A stretch of 64,000 bases of DNA from Flammula alnicola (taxonomy: Eukaryota > Basidiomycota > Agaricomycetes > Agaricales > Strophariaceae). The stretch is taken from NCBI GenBank assembly GCA_015499995.1, contig JADNRV010000229.1:1-64000 (forward strand), in the 5' to 3' direction. Made by a program: the position numbers and the translations under genes. The notes below the pieces were generated by a model. The model saw only the letters and a program-made list of their open reading frames with translations. It ran no database searches and was not told where the DNA came from. Below, in pieces: positions 11,601 to 23,000 of the stretch; the first letter of the stretch is position 1; each line of letters begins with the position of its first letter.

Positions 11601-12083
11601 ACGGCGTGAGGGTGGTGTTCGTATGGACGTCGACGACCCCTCCTTCTCTGCTTCTGCCCAACCACCCTCCGCCTCCAAACCCCCCCAAACGCACCTACAT
11701 CCCCGCCACGCGGCGCGAATTCGACCGCGCCCGTATAACCACCGCCTCCTGCCTCTCCTCCTCCAATAACAATAACAATAACAATAATGCCATCCTGCTC
11801 ACAGGCCACACCCCCCTCCGGCCTCGCGTGGGGGCAGCGCTACACGACGTACGGGCGCGTGCGGGGGTGGGACGGGCTGGTGGGGCTGTTGCGGGTGGGC
11901 AGGGCGCCGGTGAATTATATTTTCATCTTCGGGTATGTCGTTGGGGAGCGGACGTTCGTGGGGGAGTGGAGGGTTGCGGCGAGTGATCCGTTGAGGCCGA
12001 CGTGGGGGAGTGCGTTTGTGATGAGTCGGGTTGGTGGTGGGGAGGAGGAGGAGGGGAGGGAGGAAGGGAGGGCTAGGGCGTGA
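8652..12083 (+). CDS. Large F-box protein, five exons
   Basis: Exons 8652-9159, 9208-9287, 9348-9715, 9808-9934 and 10102 to stop 12081-12083; all four introns (48, 60, 92, 167 nt) are GT-AG and the phases agree. The first ~45 residues form an F-box (LPTELIHNIIYAL...LLCTSKGL), so the protein probably acts as a substrate receptor of an SCF ubiquitin ligase. The middle (exons 3-4) contains a conserved-looking W-rich block ending in a G-C-M-R-G-x-W-x-G-K motif, and the C-terminus resembles the beta-rich end of a basidiomycete F-box family (YIPATRREFDRAR..., then a W-G...G-R-V-R-x-W-D-G-L-V block). Exon 5 holds long Q/N/H- and D/E-rich low-complexity tracts. Two apparent +1 frame changes lie in exon 5, at C runs near 11690 and 11812; either real lesions, missed introns or homopolymer errors. 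Expected product about 1,000 residues. Substrate unknown. Confidence 0.75.
9953..9995 (+). repeat. (TTCC)n microsatellite in F-box intron 4
   Basis: About ten tandem TTCC units inside the 167-nt intron 9935-10101, which explains why this intron is longer than its neighbours. Confidence 0.9.
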
Positions 12084-12332
12084 TTGGTTCGCTTTTTCGC
12101 TTTTTTTGTCGCTTGCGTCGTCTCGCCTCGAGTCTGTCGTTGATGCTGTTCCTTTCTTGATCGCTGCCCTGCTTCTTGCTTCTTGCTATTCGTCTCTGTG
12201 CGTATTCGTATTCGGTTTGTTGTTCTTCGTCTCGTCTTCCCTCTTTTCCTTCTCAATCTTCGAGGTCCATTTCTGCTTAAGTCCCTGGTCTTGATTGCTT
12301 TTCTTTTCTCGCTTCCGCTACTATGGCTGTAG

Positions 12333-13459
12333 GGAATGGCTGGGAATACCCTCGAGCCACGCTTGCATTCCTGAATTCCCGTCCAGATGGAACCAACTTT
12401 TACGAACGAAACTTGGTGGCAGTGGGCCACAGTAGTGGGGGATGCACCGTGTCAGTACCTCAAACAACAACAATTGGCTCATCGCGCACATCACTGAAAA
12501 CAGTTCGCAGTGTCCTACTGCACGAGTTGCAGCCCACCCTCTTTTCTTCGTTCATCTTGCAAGATCTAGCCATCGTCTGACTTGAAGCTTTGAAGATGCA
12601 ACGGCAATATACCTGGACAAGGCAGGATACATGGCGGGATAGGAAAACTGCCCGCAAAGCACTAGAGGCCCAGGAGGGTTCACGATATTGGCATCCATGA
12701 GTAATGGACGCATACGTGGTACGTGAATATTACATTCATTGACTTGGAATTACTTTATACTTATCCGAATGCCCTCTAGGAAAAGGGACTTCGTGCACAC
12801 CTGGCAGCTAAACTTCCTGACCCATTTATGTTCAACGGCGTCAACCTCGCATGTAGCAGGGCTTACGAAGCTGTATGTATCTATTCTTGAACCGCATCTT
12901 TGTTTCGTCACACTAAAACATAAGCTGAAGGCCATGATATGGACAATCGAACTATACCCTCGCTCCTACAACACCCTCAAGTCGCTATACAGGCGCGAAA
13001 AGCAAGTCCACATGATTTTCGCCACGCTCGATAAATTCAAGTAGGAAATGGATTTCGTTGTGTTGTTTTTCTCTCCTCTCTTGATGAGCTTGTCCTGACA
13101 TATGAACAGCGTCAAATCAGACTCATTATTGCTCCCGGAGCCTGTGTTCGGTCGTAAAGCTGACAGCGTCCAAACACTGGAGAGAGATGGCCACGGTACG
13201 CACTTTTCTCCGGCTTAATAATAACATTAACACGTCGTACCTTATACGTGTTTTTAGTTCATGCAAACAGAGCCAGAGGGGGCTGCTCGCGCTGTACATA
13301 ACGCTCTCCGCGCCATAGTGGGAAAGGTGAGAAGCGGGGATTTTATTTAATGTGGATATGTCTCCAATGCTCGTTAATTTATTAATTCAGAAGGAACTGG
13401 ACTCTGATCGTGAGACTCTGGAGACTCGACGCGTGGCTCCTCTGCGTGCCCATTTGTAA
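12333..13459 (+). pseudogene. Alpha/beta-hydrolase pseudogene, N-terminus missing
   Basis: The 5' part reads W-E-Y-P-R...VAVGHSSGG, the nucleophile elbow (G-x-S-x-G) of an alpha/beta hydrolase with the catalytic Ser. A middle segment around 12600-12830 matches the lid region of the same fungal type, and the last exons (13265-13327 and 13390-13459) form the C-terminal helix that follows the catalytic His. Roughly the first 100 residues expected before the elbow are absent. There is an in-frame TGA at about 12699 just before an intron donor, and the frame is lost after the GGC of the elbow. It is a remnant, not a working enzyme. Substrate cannot be inferred. Its last two exons are duplicated at 32545-32741. 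Confidence 0.6.
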
Positions 13460-14369
13460 TTTTGTATCAGTACCGCTCCGAAGAACTGTACGGAAGGAGG
13501 ACCTTGAGGCCCTAGAATGTTGTAACTGTAGACGCATACCTTTGCATAATCCATTTCTCCACCTGTAGATTGTTAGGGAACTGCATGGGTATCGCTGCGG
13601 GTTACGCGGGTTTTTCGATGTCTAGCACGTAGTATTTGTCAATACGAATTTTTTGCAATTTTTTTTATGCAAAACGGTTGAAAACTGACCAAGTTATGCA
13701 TTTTTTAAGTTTGGTACTCAAAGGTTCGAAATTGATGTCACACGGGCCACGGGTAAGCGTCACGGGTGTCACAAATACCCGTGACGCTTACCCGTGGCCC
13801 GTGTGACATCAATTTCGAACCTTTGAGTACCAAACTTAAAAAATGCATAACTTGGTCAGTTTTCAACCGTTTTGCATAAAAAAAATTGCAAAAAATTCGT
13901 ATTGACAAATACTACGTGCTAGACATCGAAAAACCCGCGTAACCCGCAGCGATACCCGTGCAGTTCCCTATAGATTGTATTTTATATTTCTATGTATGTA
14001 GCAGCTGGCTGTCTTTCGTCGTTAATTTAGTATCGCATTGTTGTAGTGTCAATGTTGTACCTTTTTTTTTTTTGGTCTGCGCTCGAAGACCTACACCGAC
14101 CATCGGTTTCCAGAGTGGCGGTATTGGTAGAACTGTGCCGCAGCGAATCTGGTTTTTTACCATGGAGATGCAAAATAGGACTCTGTAGACACATACAGTA
14201 GTATCACTAGCCATGGTGCTCAGCCAGACTGACCGAGCGCCTCGACAACGGGTCGACGTGTCGACCCAATCCTACGGTTGGACCAACATTGGAAGGAAGG
14301 ATAATGTCGGGACCTCAAGCCAGCACCCGAAGCCATCAGAGCTGAAAAATGCAAGGTCTGGAAGGAAAC
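13270..14369 (+). repeat. Segmental duplication, copy A (MITE-bearing)
   Basis: Without the 397-bp insertion and its 8-bp duplication this is about 695 bp, collinear with 32545-33268. It contains the last two hydrolase exons, the 3' flank and the start of a further unit (ATGTCGGGACCTCAAGCCAG in both copies). Similarity stops abruptly at both ends. Several substitutions and small indels separate the copies, so it is not recent. Confidence 0.75.
13574..13970. mobile_element. 397-bp foldback hAT-like MITE
   Basis: Two arms of 194 bp (13574-13767 and 13777-13970) are near-perfect reverse complements separated by a 9-nt spacer. The ends are TAGGGAACTGC / GCAGTTCCCTA, and the element is flanked by the 8-bp duplication TAGATTGT (13566-13573 and 13971-13978). 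TAGGG ends with 8-bp duplications are typical of hAT elements. The empty site is preserved in the paralogous sequence at 32848-32855, so the insertion and its exact length are proven inside this window. It has no coding capacity and its transcript would fold into one long hairpin. Confidence 0.9.
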
Positions 14370-14579
14370 ACATTCGTGTAGCTTGCATTCACGTACGCAT
14401 TCAGGATTGCAGACAGTACAGGGGCGATCTCCAGAGCAATCTTCTCGAGAGACTTCAGGCTGAATGAAGACACAACTTTCCATGACACCATATTCGAATC
14501 GCTTTCATCGCCTCCTCCTTTTTTACTGCCTGCCCTAAGATTCAAACCGGTGTCTTGTTGAGTCATGTTTTTAGCCTCT

Positions 14580-14960
14580 TTGTTTGCAAGTTCACTACAT
14601 CAGCAAACCCTGGTTGGGCTACCCAGCACTGGGTAGCACTGTGCAGAGCCATAGAGTCATAGTAAGGGGTACTAGATAGACAGAGCCAGGCGGGTTCTGT
14701 GTAGTACTCTGTAGCAGAACAGGCTTTCTGCACAGAACTCCACAGCGTGGCACCGCCACTCTGCAGAACCCCACAGTGCGGCACCGCCACTCTGCAGAAC
14801 TCTGCAGAACTCTGCAGCATGGCACTGCCACTCTGCAGAATGTCGCTGGATTCTGTACAGCACACTGCAGTTTACATATATAATGACCCAGAAACCCTTA
14901 TATTTCCACATTCTATCCTTATATTCACATTTTTATCAGACAAAGAGATGATTTATTGAT
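14580..14960. repeat. Short tandem repeats (CTCTGCAGAAC type)
   Basis: Between about 14735 and 14845 units of the type CACAGYGYGGCACCGCCACT followed by CTCTGCAGAACTCTGCAGAA recur two to three times. Flanking sequence holds further GCACTGGGTAGCACTG words. The open frames through it are repeat by-products. Origin unknown. Confidence 0.55.
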
Positions 14961-14999
14961 CACTAACGATACTCAAGGCTACACTAAGGTAATTATATA

Positions 15000-15380
15000 A
15001 CAAACCATTCGTGTGCCATGTACGCGTCGCATCAGGTTCCGTGACATGGCAGCTTCGTTGATTTAAATGAGGGCGCACATGCTCGGGGCCATGTTTCATG
15101 GAAACTACTAGCATTGCCGCAGCGAGGTTTTGATGCGTGCAGCGCCATTATCTGGATGGAGAGTAGATGTGAGGGATTACTAGCGTGGTGTGGGTGATCA
15201 GTGACTTACCAGGCACCGTTCACCCTAGTCTTTGTCATTGCTGGTGTTGCGTTTCGGCTTGCAGGCAACATGTAATGGTGTCAATGAGCACTTGCAGCTC
15301 GTCGCCATCCATTTGCCAAGCTCTTCGTGACATGTGGGTGGCGCTCATTGCACAGGCAGCGTGCGGTGGCCTCGAACCGC
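15000..15380. other. Exon-like flank of the module array, unresolved
   Basis: The minus strand next to 15384 has a short open stretch (…W-Q-M-D-G-D-E-L-Q-V…) that could be the next exon of the array. No start, end or family can be given. Confidence 0.25.
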
Positions 15381-15383
15381 ATT

Positions 15384-16614
15384 CTGCACAAAAAAAGGAG
15401 GATTCATGTTAGGCGGATCTGGTGGGGTGGTTTGTCACGTACATTGAGCCTCCTTCATCCTCATACATTTCATTACCATTCTGCACTGCTGTTGTTCCTC
15501 TTGCTCTTGATGCATCATTGTGACGACAATGTGGTGGCTTGTGGTTGGCCGCCGATGGTGGGTTGGAGACGTCGTGGGGTTATCTGGACAAAATAGGGTG
15601 TTAGCAGCAGTGGGGTGGGTTGGTTGCCACGTACTTCACGGTGTTTTTTGTTGCCTTGTTCTCCTCCCGCCCTCCTGCGCAGTGTCGTATCATCTCCACA
15701 GCCAGCCGGCTTCCTGGTGGGATGGCGATGACAACCCTTTGTGGCTCATTGTCCCCTTACTCTTGGCCCTATGATGTATCGCGGGTCATGGTGGTGCCTG
15801 GGGTTGCGGTTGGGGGCTGTGGTGTCCACAGCAGGTCGGAGGCGAGACAGTGACCTCGAACAGTGTTCTATGAGAACGGGGGAATGGGGTGTTAGCCATG
15901 TCTAACAGTGTCGTTTGTCACGCACCTAGTCCCTGACCCTCCTATCCGTGCCCTGTCCAGTCTTGGGTGTCATGTTTCGCGGTTATCCGTGCCGTCGTTT
16001 GGCATTTCAGATACCCAGCATATCGTTACCTGGACAAAAAAGGGGGGGTGGGGTTAGCAAAGGCGAGGATGTGGGCAGCCACATACCTCGTGGCATTTCA
16101 GCAGGACATTGTCATATTCTGTGGCTCCCCGTGATGTATAGGCGGCATCTGTGGCAGATGCGGGACAGTCGTCATCTGCTCACGCAAATGAGGGTGAGGT
16201 GGGCGAGGCGGCGGCCTCAAACCTCATTCTACACAAACGAGAGGGGAGTTGAGTTAGAGCTGTCATACCCACATACCCGGCGCGGCGTTGTCACCTGCTT
16301 GAAAAGGGGGTGCGGGGGGGTTAGTGGCGGTTAATGGCAGGGCAGGGGTGGTCTGTGCTGTACCCAGTGGCCGTTGTCTTCATCTTCGCGAGCTTTGGCG
16401 GCATCAGCGTCATGTTGGCAGTAAGGCATGGCATGCGAGTTGGCTGCTCCTGCGGCGTGCTGCTGGCGTTCGGGGGTTGTAGCGCAGTTTTGCAGCCATG
16501 TGGTGGTTTTGTGGGGATTTACGCACCCACGGGGCGAGACAACAGCCTCGAGCCCTGGCATCTGCAACAAAAAGGGGGGGTTAGCGACATCGTGGGGCAC
16601 CGTTCGCCACGTAC
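15384..16614 (-). other. Array of exon/intron modules (six short introns)
   Basis: On the minus strand six intron-like segments with GTRYGT donors, a CTAAC-type branch sequence and C-rich TTTTGTCCAG-like acceptors lie at 16562-16614, 16229-16276, 16030-16086, 15868-15925, 15584-15634 and 15384-15442 (48-59 nt each). Exons after the first, second, fourth and sixth start with related sequence (GGTTCGAGGCCACCGC and variants), so the modules derive from one another by tandem duplication. The reading frame is not maintained through the array, and no protein family is recognised. It looks like a decayed, tandemly amplified gene segment. A related intron/exon junction sits inside the hAT-like element near 25.8 kb, and similar introns occur at 30.2-30.4 kb. 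Confidence 0.45.
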
Positions 16615-17298
16615 CTGGTGGCCTTCGTGGTCATGCACTACCTTGTCCAGTCCTCCTCGCGCTTCTTCAATTGGTCATGCCTGTCATCCAGTGAGGCTCT
16701 CACTGCTGTGGGGCCATGGACCGTGGTCGAGGTAGGTGGTGCGGGCTGTGGCTGGGATGAAGGTGGGACATAGGGTTGCGGAACTTATTCCTCGGCCTAC
16801 ATGTAACTATGTAATTTACAAAGTCCGCAATTTTCGACGGCATGTAATGTAATTTACATCGTAATTTACAAAGCCTGTATTTTCCCACGCAGAAAAACGT
16901 GACACCATCTGCTGGCTGCAGAAATCGTAATCTGATAAGATTACCGTGCTCCAACCTCGAACCACCTCCCAACGTCTCTAGACCCACTCACCGAGCTCGA
17001 AAGTACCTCCCAGTGCTCAGCCTCATCCTGCATAGATGTAACGTTGATGTAACGCGTAACAGGCCAACATAGGCCTTTGCCACAAAATAAATCACGTGAG
17101 AATTTTATGCATAAAATGCAAGGCCGATTTCTGGACTTGCATAAAATAGGTAATTTACATGTAAATTATATGGCACATATAATGTGCAAAAAATCAAATA
17201 TTGTCCGGAAGCCATTTTCGAGAATTTTTTGCGCAAGTTGGACAGAATATTTAAGTTTGTGCACATGTTCTGCATTGTTAATTTATCCACAAGATCCT

Positions 17299-17806
17299 TG
17301 TTACGACTAGCAAGAAACAACGTGATTGCGATGTTGAAGTCAAGCAACCAGTGATTCCAAAGTCGTGCCAAGAGGTGCCTGGATCAGATCGTTCGCACTT
17401 AGAGGCTCAGACGAGCTTAAGTGATCGTGTCTAGAGGCTCGATGAGCTTAGACGTTCATGGCGAGGAGAGAGGCAAGACAAAATAGTCAAGATTCTCAAG
17501 AACTAGCTAAAGTACATCGTTGCGTGTCTACGATATTTATACTAGTTCTGAGTGTGCACAGACCATGATAAAGTGACTCCTTTAGAGTCATTAGAATGGA
17601 GTCAGGAATGTGGAGGAGTCAGAATGGAGAGAGGAGAGTCCTCTCGACGATAATAGTGTCGTCGAGGATGCATAAGTATGGAAACTATAAATAGTCCGGA
17701 ACCGGGAAGGTACTCATACTAAAATAGAAAGTGTCCAGTATAGCTGGCGTACATCTAAGCGCGGGTGAAGATAAGATAAGATAAAAGAAATGAAACGGTC
17801 GTAACA
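17299..17806 (-). repeat. 3' LTR (508 bp)
   Basis: Same length as the 5' LTR with four differences, all transitions; three change CpG to TpG or CpA relative to the 5' LTR. Confidence 0.95.
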
Positions 17807-17809
17807 TTA

Positions 17810-17819
17810 CCCCCTTCTT
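17810..17819 (-). other. Polypurine tract
   Basis: On the element strand AAGAAGGGGG lies three bases upstream of the 3' LTR start. This is the expected primer site for plus-strand DNA synthesis. Confidence 0.75.
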
Positions 17820-17840
17820 ATGTCGAGACTCCGTATCGAC

Positions 17841-18830
17841 TTATACTTGGACTGGTTCACCGGCGGCATTGAAGTAGACTTCGATGCTGTCGCTGTCGCT
17901 GCTGGAACCCCATCGTGGGCAGTCATTGGTGGTGTGCCCCGGGGCATGAACATGGCAGCTTCGGCAGACATAGCGAGCACAGTCTTTCTTGACGTGGTGT
18001 GGTGAGTTGCAGGCGTAGCAGCGGTGGCGAGCATTGTACGTGGGGCGTTGTCGGCCTGTGATGGGTGATTGTGGAGCTGTGTGATATGCCGAGGACCTGG
18101 TGCATCCACTTCAGTTGGTAGAGGAGGAACTAGAAGGGTCTGACCTTTCGACGATGATGGTAGGGACGAACTGGACGCGAGGGGTCCTTCGAAGGGTTCT
18201 CGGTCCAGCAGGTGTATTCCCTCGAGTTGGGACAAACGTCCTTCGTAGTTCGAACATGGCTTGGACCTGGTGTTGTAGCCCATGCCATATTGCATTATCG
18301 AAGGTGGTATGCGCGTATGCCTGTAATCGGAGCAATTCTGCACGAAGAGAAGTGATGGTCTGGTGGGTGTTGTGGAGGATTTCCACGTCATAAGACAGGA
18401 GGGTGTGGTTTCTGACCAAACGGCGGACTTGCTCGTAGTCTTGTTCAGTGACGATCCTGTTGCGGTACTCCTCGTAGGTGATGTTGGTCTCCGTTGGAGT
18501 GGCCCAGTTGGACGTGTCCGGCACGGGCGCGGTTCCCCAGCCGAAGTTGTCGGAGTTTGGGATGGGTTGAGGGATCTCGCCATCTTCGACTCCAGCTTCA
18601 GCGGAGTTAGGACCAGGCCCCTCGGGGCGATCAGCCGCATCGGCGTTGCTATGAACTCTGCTGAATATGACCTCTATGGCTGCTCGGCGAGATTCTGGGG
18701 TGCTTGTGGTGTTCGCAGTGGTGTGGTTGCCGTCGATCGGCTCTTGGGTGGAGTTGAGTGGGGTTTCTTCGAGGGAAAGGTCCTCGGTGTTGGCAATGAC
18801 CTGATCGATAATGTTAGAGGTGGTAGACAT
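17841..18830 (-). pseudogene. Extra ORF between Pol and 3' LTR with two zinc knuckles, internal stop
   Basis: A 330-codon frame (ATG at 18830, TAA at 17841-17843) interrupted by one in-frame TGA at 18111-18113. The N-terminal third is acidic and low-complexity; the middle (E-Q-D-Y-E-Q-V-R-R-L...) looks helical and coiled-coil-like; the C-terminus has a C-x2-C-x4-H-x4-C knuckle followed by a C-x2-C-x6-H-x4-C one. This is outside the standard gag-pol set. It is not an envelope protein: there is no signal peptide or membrane segment. A nucleic-acid-binding accessory protein is a reasonable inference; the function is unknown. Confidence 0.65.
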
Positions 18831-19469
18831 GTTTGAGTAGAATGGGATGGGGAGTTATAGTACAGAAGATACAATTTATATACTAAAGGTCTCCTGGTCT
18901 GTGCGAGAGGAGGGCGGTGTCGTTTTGACTGGTTCTGAGTCGTTTTACTGGGTGTGTTTCCGGAACGACTTGACTAAGTCTTCGATTGACTTGTTGATTT
19001 TTCGGAGCAGTTGGAGTGTCGGTTCCGACTGACTCTTCTTGATAGGTCGGCGACCGAAAATGAGTGGGGTCGGGTCCGGCGAGGCTGTGGAGAACCTCGA
19101 AGAAGGTTCAGGTGAGTCAGTGATGACTCAGAGTGTTAAGAGTCGGGGTTGTTCGTGCGAAGTCTGTAGTTTTGTAGGAATTCCTTTGTCGTTAAGGATT
19201 TCCTCCAGTTCTTGTCGTCTGTATTCCATTCTCCTTGCGATTCTCATAAATTGTCCTCTTCTCTCCTCGCATCTCTTAATACGTCATCAGTTTCTCGTCG
19301 AATGGGCGTCCATCCTTCTTTGAATAAGGGTGGGCATCGTGTCGAATATGGTCTGGGTGGCGGTGACGATTGGGCTCGATGAACAGAAGGTATTCGAAAA
19401 TAGAACATTGGGATTGACATGTCGTATGAAGCTGTGGCTGTGTTTGATTGTGCGGTGGGCTGTGAGCGT

Positions 19470-20009
19470 CTAAGTTTGACGCTTCCGGTAGGGCGGGAGG
19501 TGGACTCGTTGTTTGTAAGCCGCGAGGATTTCCTGTGCGTTTGTAAGCCTGCTCTCATTTTCCCAATTGGCTTCTTCGACCGAATAGCCTTTCCATTTGA
19601 TGAGGAACTGGTATCGGCCGTTTCGGAGTTTCTTGTGGTTCAAGATTGCGTCGACTTCATATTCTTGTTCTCCGTCGATGAGATCCGGGGAGGCTGTGTG
19701 AAATTCTTCCCATGAATCTCATTTTCCACGTATGGCATCAAGAGGACAGCGTGGAAGACGTCGTGAATCTTCCAGTGTTTCGGGAGTTGCAGTCGATAGG
19801 TTAGGGGTCCCAGAACGTCTTTGATCAAGAATGGTCCTTCCCGTTTAGGTGCCATCTTTTTGTTGTAGCGCGTCTTGAGATTCCGTGAATCCAACCAGAC
19901 TCTTTGTCCTTTCTTGAAGGGGACAAATCTTGATTGGCGACGTTCGGCTATTCTTGCTCGGGCTAGTTCATGTGCCGCGAGGCTTCTTCTCGATCTTTGA
20001 TTAACTGCT
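19470..20009 (-). pseudogene. Integrase C-terminal domain and chromodomain, frame-broken
   Basis: The Pol product continues in other frames: a GPY/F-like integrase C-terminal module (…G-P-F-L-I-K-D-V-L-G-P…, 19700-19900) and then a chromodomain (…Y-Q-F-L-I-K-W-K-G-Y…W-E…, about 19500-19680) ending at a TAG at 19470-19472. Frame changes near 20035, 19985 and 19695 separate the parts. Chromodomains at the integrase end direct insertion to modified chromatin in this group. Whether the breaks are mutations or sequence errors cannot be told here. Confidence 0.7.
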
Positions 20010-23000
20010 TCATTCGGTCTTCAACGGCGGGAAACTTGTGTTTTCGAATGAAGTGGGAACGGAGATCGGTGAATACCCCATTTGTAGCTCAAACGGGGTT
20101 CTCTGTCTGTCCGCATGTCGTCGATCATTGTGCGTGAATTCCAGAGTACTGATGGAGTCTAGCCAAGTGTCTGGGTTTGATGAGCAATATATGGAGATAT
20201 ACGCTTCTATTTCTTGGTTTAGACGTTCCGTGGCGCCATCAGACTGCGGGTGATAGGCGGTGGTCAATTTGGATTTGATGCCTAGAAGCTTCAGAAGCTC
20301 TCGGAAGGCTTTTGCCGCAAATTGAGGGCCACGGTCAGACCTGAGGCTGTCAGGTAGTCCGAATCTTCTGTATAGATTGTCCAAAAGTAGGCATCCGGTC
20401 TCTTCTTGCGTGACCGAAGTGGAGCAAGGAATGGTAATCACCCCCCCTGTAAGACCATGGTCGACCACGACCAGTACAGCATCTTTTCCGTTGATCTCGG
20501 GCAATCCAGTGATAAAATCCATTGTTGGATCGGCAAAGGGTCGTTTCGACTGAGCGGTTTCCTGTGCAATTAATGCCGGGTGTGACGGATTTCTGTTGAT
20601 CTTGAATTGTTGACAGATTCCGCATCCTTTTACGTAGGATTTCACGAAAGTTCGCATGCCTGGCCACCAGTAATGTTCCCGGATAGCATTATATGTTTCC
20701 AGTTCGCCCGGGTGTCCAGCTGTCAGAGGTTCGTGATATTTTTCCACGATTTCGCGTCGCAGTGATTGACTATTAGGGATATAGTTTTTCCCTTTATAGA
20801 ACAATAATCGGTTTCCGTCGTGTTCGGCAGTGGTCCAGTCCTCTAGTCCTTTTCGTAGGTGTCGCAGTCCATCCTCCAGCAGTATTCTGAGCACTTCTGC
20901 TGCTTCAGTGTCGAGGTTTGAAGAATTGGCAATCTTTTCTTGCAATTCGAGGTCTATAAGGTTTACGAAGAGTCCTTCGGGCAAGAGTGTCATGTCGTCA
21001 TTATCTGTATCATCATCTGGGATGTGGTCTGGTCGTCGGGATAGTGCGTCGGATTGGATCATTTTACTTCCTGCTTGGTGGACCAGTTTGACGTCATATT
21101 CTGACAGGAACAGGGACCAGCGTGCTTGTCGCCTGTTTAGTTTCTGGGCAGAACGGAAGTAGGTTAGGTTCTTGTGGTCAGACAGGATGGTCATTGTGAA
21201 TGGTGATCCTTGGATGTAGTGTCGCCATTCTTGCATTGCTCGGATGATCGCCAGAAGTTCTCGGTCATAGATTTCATAGTTTCGTTCTGCCGGTGAGAAG
21301 GTCTTCGAGATGAATGCGCATGGGTGCCTGGCGCCGTTTGTGTCCAATTGTGAGAGTACTGCACCTGACGCGTATTTTGAAGCATCACATTCTATCTGGA
21401 AAGGTTTGGTCGTATCTGGCATCAGGAGTACGGGTTCTTCAGTGAAGCGCCTCTTCAGGGTGTCAAAGGCCTCTTGTGCAGCCTCCGTCCATTCGAAGGG
21501 CTGGTCTTTCTTTAATAACTCGTTCATGGAACGGGCTATTTCTGAATAGGCTCTAATGAATTTCCGATAGAAGTTTCCAAATCCAAGGAATGATCTGACT
21601 TGTTTGAGCGTTTTCGGTACTGGCCAGTCCGCGATGCCTTTGAGTTTGGCAGAGTCCATTCTAATTTGTCCTTCTTCAATGATCATGCCTAGGTATTCCA
21701 TGGTAGGCAGTTCAAAGAAGCACTTCTCTGGTTTCAAAAAGAGGTCGTTCTCTCTGAGTCGTTGTAAGACTCGTCTGGTGTACCCTTTGAGCTGTTCTTT
21801 GCTTTTCAAAAAAAGCAGGATGTCGTCCATGTAGATAATTATCCAGTGTTCGACTTGGGTGTCAGTGGTCATGTCCTTGAACATGTCGTCCATCATGGAT
21901 TGGAACGTCGCCGGTGAATTGCACATCCCGAAGAACATAACGGTGGGTTCAAACAGTCCTTTGTTTGTCTTAAACGCCGCTTTCCATTGGTCTCCATCCC
22001 GGATCCGAATATTGTTGTAACCCCAACGCACGTCTAGCTTAGTGAAGAATTTGGCCCCTTTGAGCTTGTCCATAAGCTCAGGGATGAGGGGTAGCGGATA
22101 TGCGTTTTTTATCGTCCAGTCATTTAGGAATCGATAGTCTTGACAGGGTCTCAGGGATCCATCCTTCTTCGAGGTAAAAAAGAAGGGTGATGCCATGGGC
22201 GAGGTCGAAGGTCGGATATAGCCTTTGTCGAGGTTTTCCTTCAGAAATTCATCCAGCTTTACTTCTTCGACTGGTGACAAGGCATAGGTTTTGAATGATT
22301 TTGGCTCAAAGCCTTCCTTCATCTCGATCTTGTGATCCCAAGGTCGAGATTCAGGGAAGCGAGCCGCCGCCTGTTTGTCGAAGATGTCCAAGTATTTGTG
22401 GTATTCTGCCGGTATCATTTCTTCCAGGGTTTTCTCTTCCTTGGGCTTTTCTTGGGCGAAGGCAAAGGTCTGAGCTTGGGTCGTTTTGGCATTGATCCAA
22501 GTCTCTTTCGCTTCTTTGGTAAGTTCGCCGTTGATAAAAGAAATTACTAGGTCGTCCATGGTGTCTGTTTCCAGGTGGGGTCCTTCCGGGGTTTTTTCAA
22601 CAGTCCTCTTCAATACGGGAGTAAACTCCTCGCACGTGGGGCTCCTGTCAAGTGTTGAACCCGTGGATAGTTCATCAAGATGTAGGTCCATTTCGTCCAA
22701 CGAGGGAGTGATACTCCCTTGTGGTTCCTTTGCGGTCTTGGTCTTGAGGAGTCTGATGAGTACGTTCCTGAACTTTCCGAGGGATTTCCGAAGTCTCTCC
22801 CTCCAGGTTAGGGTCCCAAGTTTCCAGTTGATGTTTGGGTTTCGTTTCTGGAGCCATGGGAAACCCAGAATAATCTTCTGCTTTCCGAGGCCGGTGACCA
22901 TAAGTTTGGTCGGGTCTGTTCTTCCGTTGATGGTAAGGTCAATGACGACATAGTATGATATCATCCCTTCCTTATTAGGTGTCCCATCGACGTTCTTGGC

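Noticed and set aside
10117..11694. Long open frames antisense to the F-box gene
   Set aside because: They follow from GC-rich codon usage and Q/N/D/E tracts on the coding strand; no start context, splice signals or motifs of their own.
17807..18640. 277-codon minus-strand frame overlapping ORF3
   Set aside because: It is an alternative frame of the same sequence; the zinc knuckles lie in the ORF3 frame.
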